From Candidatus Atribacteria bacterium 1244-E10-H5-B2 (GTDB lineage Bacteria > Atribacterota > JS1 > SB-45 > 34-128), in assembly GCA_003575245.1 (NCBI GenBank), contig NMQN01000684.1, forward strand, positions 1 to 5,344: a stretch of 5,344 nucleotides of DNA. The letters are read 5' to 3'. The translations under genes and the position numbers were made by a program. Below the pieces are notes generated by a model, which saw only the letters and a list, made by a program, of their open reading frames with translations, made no database searches and had not been told where the DNA came from. Below, piece after piece: positions 1 to 5,344 of this stretch; the stretch's first letter is position 1; the number at the start of each line of letters is the position of its first letter.

Positions 1-922
1 AATTAGCCTCTGTGGGAACATAAAAAATCCCTAATTCCTTTAGTTCTCTATACAAATATCTTTTCCCTTCTTGATTTGAATTTAAAACTTTTCCATAATG
101 TTCCTCATCATCTAAAGAAGCTGAGGCTGCTACTTGAGCCAAGCGATTTGTAGTAAAGGGGTTCACTACTCGATTTAAATAACCAATTAACTCTGGTTTG
201 CCTATACCATAACCAATTCGAACTCCCGCTATTCCAGCTATTTTTGAGAAAGTACGCAGAACAATTACGTTCTTCCCCTCTAAAACATAAGAGGGACTGT
301 TAGGATAATTTTTATCTTCCACATAATCATAATAAGCTTCGTCAAATACTACAATTACATCTTGTGGAACTTTTTCCATAAAATTGGTTACTTCTTCTCT
401 GGTTACTATTGTCCCAGTGGGATTATTGGGATTACATATGAAAATAATTTTAGTTCTCTCATTTATTCTTCGGGCAATCTTCTCTAAATCATAAGTATGA
501 TCTTTAAGTTTTACAGGAATTATCTTCCCTCCCATAATTTTAGCTGCAGTCTCATAAGCAGGGAAAGTAATTTCTCCCGTAATTACCTCGTCACCTTCGT
601 TAATAAAAGCCATACCTATTAAGTCAATAATGTCATCCTCACCATTAGCGACAATAATCATATCTTTATCAAGATTTAATTTAGAAGCTAACTTCTCTCT
701 TAAGAGTCTACTTGATCCTTCGGGATAAAGGTTGATATTCTCTATTTCTTTTTTTATAGCCTCCACTGCTAAAGTCGATGGACCAACTGAAGTCTCATTA
801 GAAGCCAATTTTATAACTTCTTTTAAACCTAATTCTCGCTTTACTTCTTCAATTGGTTTACCAGGAATATAGAGTTTTAAATCTGATATTCCTTTTCGTA
901 TTAAACTTTTTTCTTTTTTCAT
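1..922 (-). CDS. hisC: Histidinol-phosphate aminotransferase-like PLP enzyme, C-terminus cut by window edge
   Basis: This is a fold-type I (class I/II) aminotransferase, read by hand from ATG at 922 through 307 complete codons with no stop before the left edge. Visible motifs are the N-terminal LASNET..GPS segment (about 39-49), LYPEGSSRLLREKLA (65-79), the PLP-binding CNPNNPTGT (163-171), FDEAYYDYV with Asp194 and Tyr197, TFSK with the Schiff-base Lys227, and RIGYG (235-239). HisC normally has about 350-370 residues, so roughly 50 are missing, including the C-terminal substrate arginine. In histidine synthesis the family transfers an amino group between histidinol phosphate and glutamate/2-oxoglutarate in the cytoplasm. 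Two segments depart from HisC as I recall it: SNET instead of SNEN, and NGEDD instead of NGSDE. A paralogue acting on another amino or keto acid is therefore possible. No other his gene is visible. The start is supported by AAAGG 8 bases upstream. Family assignment is firm; the exact substrate and gene symbol are tentative. Confidence 0.85.
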   Translation of the reverse strand, partial: MKKEKSLIRKGISDLKLYIPGKPIEEVKRELGLKEVIKLASNETSVGPSTLAVEAIKKEIENINLYPEGSSRLLREKLASKLNLDKDMIIVANGEDDIIDLIGMAFINEGDEVITGEITFPAYETAAKIMGGKIIPVKLKDHTYDLEKIARRINERTKIIFICNPNNPTGTIVTREEVTNFMEKVPQDVIVVFDEAYYDYVEDKNYPNSPSYVLEGKNVIVLRTFSKIAGIAGVRIGYGIGKPELIGYLNRVVNPFTTNRLAQVAASASLDDEEHYGKVLNSNQEGKRYLYRELKELGIFYVPTEAN

Positions 923-989
923 CTCTTATACCTTTCTGCCTAATATAATATTTCTTTTTCTTCCTATATTTTTTAACTATCCACTAAAT

Positions 990-1017
990 TTTATACTAGC
1001 ATGTCAAGATTACCCAA
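990..1017 (-). promoter_or_regulatory. Possible promoter for the aminotransferase gene
   Basis: On the minus strand a TATAAA -10-like box (990-995) lies 16 bases after TTGGGT (1012-1017), which matches only three bases of the -35 consensus. Transcription would begin near 983, giving a leader of about 60 bases before the ATG at 922. A perfect TTGACA also occurs at 1002-1007, but it is only 6 bases from TATAAA and has no good -10 at normal spacing on its other side. In such AT-rich DNA this is a weak prediction. It would matter because it could separate the aminotransferase from the upstream operon. Confidence 0.28.
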
Positions 1018-1037
1018 CATCTTCTTAATTAATTGGT

Positions 1038-2078
1038 TTAAAACTGAGCGAATAAGGCGCCTAAACCTCCCGTATGTATATAGCATACACTTTCATTTTT
1101 CGGGATGACATTATTTTTTACCATATCAACCATTCCAACCACCGTCTTGCTGGTGTATACTTTTTCCACAAATATTCCTTCAAGCCTTGCCAATTGAGAT
1201 ATCATTTCATCAGATTCTTTTGTTGAACATCCCCAACCTCCTCCTCTGTAATTTCCGTAAACAGTCATTATATTATCAATGTTGTAACTTAATTTTTCTC
1301 CCATTAAATCTTCTAACTCATTCTTAAAATTAACTATTATCTCATACAGTTCATTTTTGGGATTTTCTACACTTATTACATGAACATGAAACGGTATGTC
1401 CAACAACCCAGTTCCAAATATGAGACCCGCTGCAAGACCGCCGTTTCCTCCCGGAACAAATACGTGTTTAATGTTTATATGTTTTTTCAAGCATTGTTCA
1501 TATAATTCTACTGCTGCTTCAATATATCCCAATGCACCTAACGGTGTGGAAGCACCATTATATATAATATATGGATTCTTGCCTTTTTTTATAAGTTCTG
1601 TAGAGATTTGTTTAACTTGTCTTGTTCTTTCATCTGTACCTACCTCACCTATGTAGATTGACTGTACTCCCAGGATATAATTCAATAAGGTATTGCCTCC
1701 TAGTGTCTCGGGGGAGTTATCGTTATGTACACTTATGCAATCTAATCCAAGTTTCCTTGTTGCTGCCGCTGCGAGAGAACATAAATTTGACTGAAGATGT
1801 CCGGAAAAAAGGATAATATCACATCCATTTTCTACGGCATCTCCTAAGAGATATTCAAGATTTCTAATCTTATTTCCGCCTATCCCAATTCCCGTCATGT
1901 CATCACGTTTTATCCATAATGAGATGTGCCCAGTAGTTTTTTCTAAATTTTTTAATCTGTGAAGTGGTGTAGGATATACAACTAGTTCTTGTTTAGGAAA
2001 CTCTTTTAGTAATTTTCTTACTTTATTACAACTATCCAATTTTATTTCCTTTTCGTTAATGTTATCAGTAGAATTCAT
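1038..2078 (-). CDS. PLP-dependent enzyme of the D-cysteine desulfhydrase / ACC deaminase family
   Basis: This 346-residue protein is close to the usual 325-340 of the family (fold-type II, tryptophan-synthase-beta-like). Visible features in order are YPTPLHRL (35-42), KRDDMTGIGIGGNKIRNLE (57-75) with the presumed PLP lysine Lys70, the substrate-loop equivalent LQSNLCS (95-101), GALGYIEAAVEL (181-192), the Gly-rich loop PGGNGGLAAGL (209-219), LARLEGIFVEKVYTSK (296-311) and the C-terminal signature IHTGGLGALF (334-343). Known members desulfurate D-cysteine, open ACC, or eliminate sulfite from L-cysteate. Compared with E. coli DcyD from memory, QSNHVR becomes QSNLCS, the SGSAGT phosphate loop becomes GGNGGL, and DPVYTGK becomes EKVYTSK. 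The substrate is therefore open and I give no gene symbol. An AGGAGG 8 bases before the ATG fixes the start. It lies 74 bases after the permease gene with no terminator between, so co-transcription with the transporter is likely. Confidence 0.88.
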   Translation of the reverse strand: MNSTDNINEKEIKLDSCNKVRKLLKEFPKQELVVYPTPLHRLKNLEKTTGHISLWIKRDDMTGIGIGGNKIRNLEYLLGDAVENGCDIILFSGHLQSNLCSLAAAATRKLGLDCISVHNDNSPETLGGNTLLNYILGVQSIYIGEVGTDERTRQVKQISTELIKKGKNPYIIYNGASTPLGALGYIEAAVELYEQCLKKHINIKHVFVPGGNGGLAAGLIFGTGLLDIPFHVHVISVENPKNELYEIIVNFKNELEDLMGEKLSYNIDNIMTVYGNYRGGGWGCSTKESDEMISQLARLEGIFVEKVYTSKTVVGMVDMVKNNVIPKNESVCYIHTGGLGALFAQF

Positions 2079-2086
2079 GAGTAATT

Positions 2087-2109
2087 CCTCCTCTTTTTTT
2101 AAAATTATA
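2087..2109 (-). promoter_or_regulatory. Strong RBS of the PLP-enzyme gene, with an isolated -10-like box upstream
   Basis: A full AGGAGG (minus strand, 2087-2092) sits 8 bases before the ATG at 2078 and decides the start. A perfect TATAAT occurs at 2104-2109, but the sequence 17 bases further upstream (ATATTA) does not resemble a -35 box. An internal promoter here is only a weak possibility. The RBS part is confident; the promoter part is not. Confidence 0.6.
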
Positions 2110-2152
2110 ATTATTTTTAATATTCGTAATATTTATTATCTCCTAAAAAACC

Positions 2153-2977
2153 TTATCCTTTAATTGCTCCTCCTGTAAGTCCAGCTACTATATAGCGCTG
2201 TGCAAAGGCATAAATAACCAGTGTTGGAATCAGAGAAATAACTATTCCAGCACTCATGATATCCCAACCCACACCAATTTTTGAAATAAAAGAATTTAAT
2301 GCAACGGGTATCGTCATTTTAAGATCAGAATTTATAAACATAATAGCAAGAAATAGTTCATTCCAAGTATTAATAAAGCAAAAGCTAAAAATCGCAGAGA
2401 GCCCCGGTAATGTTAAAGGAATAACTACCTTAAATAATGCTTGCAGTCTGCTACATCCGTCTACTTGTGCTGCTTCTTCAAGACTAATTGGTATTCTATC
2501 AAAAAAACTTTTTGCCATTATCGCACTAAATGGGATCATAATATTAATATAGAGGATCATAAGTGATGGTAATTTATCCAGCATTCCCGCTTTCGCAAAC
2601 ATCGTATACAATGGAACCAGAACTAAAAACCTTGGAATTGCTTGCGTAAAGAATAAACTAATTAATATAATTCTTTTAAATTTAAAACCGTACCGTGACA
2701 TTGCATAACCACTGAATATTGTTATAAATAAAGCACCAAATGAAGCAGTTAGTGCTACCATTAAACTATTTCTAAAATAAATCGCAAAATTAGTAAATAC
2801 AAATAATTTTCTGTAACTCTCAAAACTTATAGATTGCGGTAAATATTTTATGGGAAAAACAAAAACTTCTTTTATATCTTTCAAAGAAGTTGTTATTATC
2901 CAATAAAGTGGAATAATAGCAAGTATTAAATACAACATTAAAGCAATAAATTTCATAAACTTTTCAATTATCTTCAA
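2153..2977 (-). CDS. CUT1-family ABC transporter permease, MalG/UgpE type
   Basis: This 274-residue inner-membrane permease is the second half of the importer's channel. Six hydrophobic segments can be placed at roughly 7-30, 70-94, 103-126, 137-157, 189-213 and 240-262. The cytoplasmic EAA loop, which contacts the ATPase, begins at Glu168 (EEAAQVDGCSR, then VVIPLTLPG around 184-192). The tail RYIVAGLTGGAIKG (261-274) is the typical end of MalG/UgpE/LacG-type proteins. It overlaps the upstream permease by 4 bases (TTGA), so translation is probably coupled. The start codon is TTG; a GAGAGG lies 10 bases upstream within the end of the preceding gene. An in-frame ATG at codon 8 (2956) is an alternative start that would remove seven residues. 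The substrate cannot be told from the permease; the family usually moves di- and oligosaccharides or glycerol phosphate. Confidence is high for family, moderate for the exact start. Confidence 0.95.
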   Translation of the reverse strand: MKIIEKFMKFIALMLYLILAIIPLYWIITTSLKDIKEVFVFPIKYLPQSISFESYRKLFVFTNFAIYFRNSLMVALTASFGALFITIFSGYAMSRYGFKFKRIILISLFFTQAIPRFLVLVPLYTMFAKAGMLDKLPSLMILYINIMIPFSAIMAKSFFDRIPISLEEAAQVDGCSRLQALFKVVIPLTLPGLSAIFSFCFINTWNELFLAIMFINSDLKMTIPVALNSFISKIGVGWDIMSAGIVISLIPTLVIYAFAQRYIVAGLTGGAIKG

Positions 2978-3861
2978 AATGTTAGTTCCTCTCGAGAGGT
3001 AATTTTAAGGTAAATTATTACATAAATACACATTGCGATCACAATCATAACTCCAATAGCAGCTCCTTCTCCAAAATCCAAGAATTTGATTATCTTGTTT
3101 ATCATTTGAACAGAAAGGATATTTGAACTATTAGCGGGGCCTCCCCCTGTCATTGCATAGATTATTTCTGGATAATTCATTATCCAAATAGTACGTAAAA
3201 GAACGGTATTTATTATTGTTGGTTTTATATATGGTATTGATATTTTGAAGAGTTTTACAAAATACCCTGCACCATCTATTTCTGCTGCTTCATAAAGTTC
3301 TAAAGGTACAGACTGTAAAGCTGCAAGCAACATTATGCCAAAAAAAGGAATTCCATACCATATGTTCGCAATTGTCACCGACATTAAAGAGTATCTCGTA
3401 TCTGACAGAAATCCTATGTTTTGATGTATTAAACCAATTTTTCGCAATATATCATTTATTATTCCAAATTGTCCATTAAACATCCAGGCCCAAATAAGTC
3501 CTAATGCAAAACCAGATAAAGCCCAAGGATAAAAGACTAATCCCGAATATATTCCTCTTCCTTTAAATGGGTTTTTCATAAGTAAGGCAAGGCCAAAACC
3601 TAAAATAAATTGAAAAAATAAAGAAACTACAATCCACAAAAATGTATTTAACAATATACGTAAAAAGTTAAAATTAACATCGCTAAAAACCGCTTGAAAA
3701 TTTTCAAAACCTATGAAATGGATATTAGATAGATCGTGAAAATTGTAATTTTGAAAAGCAATAAAAAATGACCTTAGAATAGGGAAAAATGTCAATAAAA
3801 TTACTGAAATCAAACTTGGAAATACCATTATCAAAAATATTTTAGAATTGTCTTTCCTCAT
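2974..3861 (-). CDS. CUT1-family ABC transporter permease, MalF/UgpA type
   Basis: This 295-residue inner-membrane protein is the first of the two channel subunits. Hydrophobic segments lie at roughly 8-36, 66-95, 105-127, 160-183, 212-236 and 266-287. The EAA loop for ATPase docking starts at Glu191 (EAAEIDGAGYFVKLFKISIP, 191-210). MTGGGPANSSNIL (237-249) is the hallmark periplasmic-side motif of the UgpA/LacF branch. The length fits that branch rather than E. coli MalF, which is much longer. An AAAGGTG just ahead of the ATG at 3861 supports the start. It lies 74 bases after the binding-protein gene, with a terminator-like hairpin between them, and it overlaps the next permease gene by 4 bases. 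No ATPase gene is in the window. The subunit role is clear; the transported compound is not. Confidence 0.96.
   Translation of the reverse strand: MRKDNSKIFLIMVFPSLISVILLTFFPILRSFFIAFQNYNFHDLSNIHFIGFENFQAVFSDVNFNFLRILLNTFLWIVVSLFFQFILGFGLALLMKNPFKGRGIYSGLVFYPWALSGFALGLIWAWMFNGQFGIINDILRKIGLIHQNIGFLSDTRYSLMSVTIANIWYGIPFFGIMLLAALQSVPLELYEAAEIDGAGYFVKLFKISIPYIKPTIINTVLLRTIWIMNYPEIIYAMTGGGPANSSNILSVQMINKIIKFLDFGEGAAIGVMIVIAMCIYVIIYLKITSREELTF
2988..2999 (-). promoter_or_regulatory. Perfect 12-base palindrome containing the RBS of the second permease gene
   Basis: CCTCTCGAGAGG is fully self-complementary and lies within the last codons of the upstream permease (Thr-Ser-Arg-Glu-Glu). Its GAGAGG half is the likely Shine-Dalgarno site for the TTG start at 2977, 10 bases away. 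With no loop bases it can form only a short hairpin with some pairs opened, so it may be chance coding sequence. Ribosomes translating the upstream gene would melt it, which would suit coupled translation. Confidence 0.4.
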
Positions 3862-3867
3862 AAAACA

Positions 3868-3884
3868 CCTTTTTAAAAAAAAGG
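3868..3884 (-). promoter_or_regulatory. Alternative pairing between terminator tail and permease RBS
   Basis: Directly after the terminator stem the minus-strand sequence is CC, eight T, five A, GG. CCUUUUU can pair with AAAAAGG over 7 bases with a UUU loop. The AAAAAGG side is the Shine-Dalgarno region of the permease gene, and the CCUU side is the base of the terminator's 3' arm. The two structures are therefore mutually exclusive: terminator formed leaves the RBS free, while terminator unfolded would allow the RBS to be covered. The stem is mostly A-U and weak, so a functional role is inference. Confidence 0.3.
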
Positions 3885-3910
3885 TTGAGGGATATCACTC
3901 CCCCAACCTT
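3875..3910 (-). terminator. Intergenic hairpin with U-tract, likely partial terminator after the binding-protein gene
   Basis: In the minus-strand RNA, arm AAGGUUGGGGG (3910-3900) pairs over 11 positions with CCCUCAACCUU (3891-3881), with one G-U wobble and an 8-base loop. Six further U residues (3880-3875) follow, continuing the two at the end of the arm. This is a textbook Rho-independent terminator, 25 bases after the stop of the binding-protein gene and 13 bases before the permease start. Such a site between a binding-protein gene and its permeases is commonly taken to let only part of transcription continue, giving excess binding protein, and to protect the upstream mRNA end. The plus-strand reading also has a T-run (AGTTTTTTT), with one A-C mismatch in the stem, so it could work in both directions. 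Confidence 0.85.
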
Positions 3911-3935
3911 AGTTTTTTTAACAAAATTTAAAAAA

Positions 3936-5192
3936 TCACTGCCAATATTCTACCCATTTATTCATCAATTCTTCTACAGTCATATCTCCCAATAATAAAG
4001 ATTGGAGGTCATTATTAGATACTTGCATCCATTCTGCATATTTGGGAGAAACTACAGGTGGTTGACCAAGAACATACACCTCTGGATGTTCCATCATATA
4101 TGCCCAAGGACTAAAAATTCCTGAGCTAAAGTAAGGGTCATCTTTAAAAGCTACAGAATGAATTGGAAGTAGACTGTTATTTTTAGCGTAGTAAGCATTA
4201 ACCTCTGAACTCAAAAAGTACTTTATAAACTCCCAAGCTTCCTCTTTATGTTTAGAATTACTTGCGATACCCAAAGAAGGGAAATACAAAATGGTATATA
4301 CTTTTCCATAGGGGCCTACAGGTGTCGGAGCCATCATAAATTTTTCTCGCCCTATTGTTTCATCGCAAGCCCCAATGAAATCAGCATCCTGTAAAATTAA
4401 AGGTGTTATACCCGCTCCAAAAGCGTTAATCTGTTCGGTAAATCCCCAGTTTATAGAATCTTTCGGGCTAGTTTCTTTAAATAAGCGGACATAAAGTTTT
4501 AACGCTTCTGCAATTCGTGGATCACCCCAAATTACTGTACCATCAGTTTTCCTGTAGAGATTTTTTGTATCGAGATCATCAAGAAAAGGTAAGACCAAAT
4601 AATGGATATTATCAATTTGCTGATTTCTCCCTCTAAAACAGAATCCATATTGGTCTTTTGAAGGGTCTGTAATCTCTTTACACACCTCAAAAAGCTCCTG
4701 TATACTCTTAGGTATGGAATCTATCCCCAATCCCTTCAATACATCTGTTCTGTAATATAATGTTCTGGAATAGACCGATGAGGGTATTATATATGCTGTA
4801 TTATCGACAGTTCTTGCTAATTGCCATGCAGCTGGGAGAAGAGTCTTTGAATCTGGCCAAGCTGCTAAATAGCTTTCGAGGTTAAGAAGCCAGTCGTTAC
4901 CTACATATAGACCAATTGTATCAGCTTTTACTTCGACTATATCCAAAGGCTGTTTTGTATTCAACATTAACACAATTTTTTGCGTGGCCTGTTCATATGG
5001 CGGAGAAATCAAATTTATTTTTATATCAGGATTAATCTTCTCAAAATCCGAGATGATTTCTTTCAACAATATTTTTCTATTCGGATTTGTATAGGCCTCA
5101 ATAAAGTTAATTTCTACTTTGGCCAATGCTGAAAAACTTAAAAAACTAACGAGTAGAAAGATACTTAACAATACAATGATTAATCTTTTCAT
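3936..5192 (-). CDS. CUT1-type ABC transporter extracellular solute-binding protein (family 1)
   Basis: This 418-residue binding protein captures the transported compound outside the inner membrane and delivers it to the two permeases. The N-terminus is a signal peptide: MKR, a hydrophobic core (4-20), then SALA before Lys25, a signal peptidase I site. There is no lipobox cysteine, so the mature protein should be free in a periplasm. The body fits SBP_bac_1/8-type proteins: FEKINPDIKINL (50-61), LDIVEVKADTIGLYVG (83-98), LYYRTDVLKGLGID (145-158) with the usual hinge-proximal pattern, FGAGITPLILQDAD (258-271), and HKEEAWEFIKYFLSSE (315-330) followed by LLPIHSVAF. Aromatic residues that could stack on a sugar are present, but ligand contacts cannot be assigned by eye. 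The length is typical. A GAGAGG 8 bases before the ATG supports the start. It is the first gene of the transporter set, and a terminator-like hairpin follows it. Family is confident; the ligand is unknown. Confidence 0.95.
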   Translation of the reverse strand: MKRLIIVLLSIFLLVSFLSFSALAKVEINFIEAYTNPNRKILLKEIISDFEKINPDIKINLISPPYEQATQKIVLMLNTKQPLDIVEVKADTIGLYVGNDWLLNLESYLAAWPDSKTLLPAAWQLARTVDNTAYIIPSSVYSRTLYYRTDVLKGLGIDSIPKSIQELFEVCKEITDPSKDQYGFCFRGRNQQIDNIHYLVLPFLDDLDTKNLYRKTDGTVIWGDPRIAEALKLYVRLFKETSPKDSINWGFTEQINAFGAGITPLILQDADFIGACDETIGREKFMMAPTPVGPYGKVYTILYFPSLGIASNSKHKEEAWEFIKYFLSSEVNAYYAKNNSLLPIHSVAFKDDPYFSSGIFSPWAYMMEHPEVYVLGQPPVVSPKYAEWMQVSNNDLQSLLLGDMTVEELMNKWVEYWQ

Positions 5193-5281
5193 TAAATTAT
5201 CCTCTCTTCTAATTAAAATTTTTAAATCAAAAAATTATCAAACTCTAAAATTTAAAATTATTCTTAGATCAAATGCTTTTT
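5193..5281 (-). other. AT-rich leader region upstream of the binding-protein gene
   Basis: These 89 bases are almost entirely A and T apart from the GAGAGG RBS (5201-5206). A TTGATA (5236-5241) and TTTAAT (5212-5217) pair with 18-base spacing resembles a promoter, but its start point would fall near 5205, inside the RBS, so it is doubtful. TTAAAA-T-TTTTAA (5213-5225) is a perfect palindrome with one central base, of the kind expected by chance at this composition. No terminator hairpin follows the possible upstream gene, so the transporter operon may begin outside the window. Confidence 0.4.
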
Positions 5282-5344
5282 TTATTTCCCCCTTTCTTTG
5301 TATCTATAAATTTTTATTGACTTTTTCTCATAGATCACCTTCTC
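5282..5344 (-). CDS. Possible C-terminal tail of an upstream gene, cut by window edge
   Basis: Reading leftward from the right edge, one frame stays open for 20 codons (Glu-Lys-Val-Ile-Tyr ... Lys-Glu-Arg-Gly-Lys) and ends with TAA at 5284-5282. The other two minus frames hit TGA within the first five codons. The charged, lysine-rich tail is plausible for a protein end, and the same orientation and 89-base gap would make it the gene preceding the binding-protein gene. Twenty codons is too short to identify a family or to exclude chance. A different reading of the same stretch is a five-codon ORF, ATG AGA AAA AGT CAA TAA, with AAGGTG ahead of it. Confidence 0.3.
   Translation of the reverse strand, partial: EKVIYEKKSIKIYRYKERGK

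Noticed and set aside
923..1037. Terminator after the PLP-enzyme gene
   Set aside because: Only a four-base CCAA/TTGG pairing and AT palindromes were found, with no U-tract after a stable stem.
1396..1656. Plus-strand open frame of 86 codons
   Set aside because: It lies wholly opposite the PLP-enzyme gene, whose family motifs are clear. Its translation is Pro/Cys-rich with no recognisable pattern.
1622..1816. Plus-strand open frame of 64 codons
   Set aside because: It is antisense to the PLP-enzyme gene, has no family features, and overlaps another shadow frame.
2079..2152. Terminator after the second permease gene
   Set aside because: The gap holds T-runs and a small AATATT-ACG-AATATT repeat, but no GC-containing stem followed by a U-tract.
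2256..2552. Plus-strand open frame of 98 codons
   Set aside because: It is antisense to the MalG-type permease gene. Its Ile/Leu-rich translation is what a mirrored membrane protein gene gives.
5212..5241. TTGATA-18-TTTAAT promoter candidate for the binding-protein gene
   Set aside because: The implied start near 5205 would fall inside the Shine-Dalgarno site, and such matches are expected by chance in DNA this AT-rich.
5267..5335. TGATCTA occurring twice on the minus strand, and ATCTAT/ATAGAT arms near 5311-5338
   Set aside because: The repeats are six or seven bases, loosely spaced and partly inside a possible coding tail. That is not enough to call an operator.

Overview
The window is AT-rich, with every supported gene on the minus strand. 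It reads as one transport and metabolism cluster transcribed from high to low coordinates. The extracytoplasmic solute-binding protein has a classic signal peptide ending in an Ala-x-Ala site and no lipobox cysteine. That suggests a diderm (Gram-negative-type) bacterium. The low GC, CUT1-type transporter and strong Shine-Dalgarno sites would fit lineages such as Atribacterota or Thermotogota-like anaerobes, but the window alone cannot fix the taxon.

Layout in transcription order. The right edge (5344-5282) holds a 20-codon open frame that may be the C-terminal tail of an upstream gene. After a short AT-rich leader come a CUT1-family solute-binding protein gene (5192-3936), a hairpin with a U-tract that looks like an intergenic terminator/attenuator (3910-3875), a MalF/UgpA-type permease gene (3861-2974) and a MalG/UgpE-type permease gene (2977-2153). 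The second permease overlaps the first by 4 bases and starts with TTG. After 74 bases without a visible terminator comes a PLP enzyme of the D-cysteine desulfhydrase/ACC deaminase fold (2078-1038). After another 115 bases comes a histidinol-phosphate-aminotransferase-like gene (922 to the left edge), which is cut by the window.

The binding protein and two permeases make up a binding-protein-dependent importer without its ATPase. This is common for CUT1 systems, which often share one ATPase encoded elsewhere. The unusual part is what follows: two PLP enzymes of amino-acid type instead of glycoside hydrolases or sugar kinases. The first has several changes at positions normally conserved around the cofactor phosphate and substrate. 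The importer may therefore feed an amino compound, such as an amino sugar derivative or a sulfur/sulfonate amino acid, to these enzymes, or the neighbourhood may be coincidental. No RNA gene, mobile element or CRISPR array was seen, and no gene-free stretch exceeds 300 bases.
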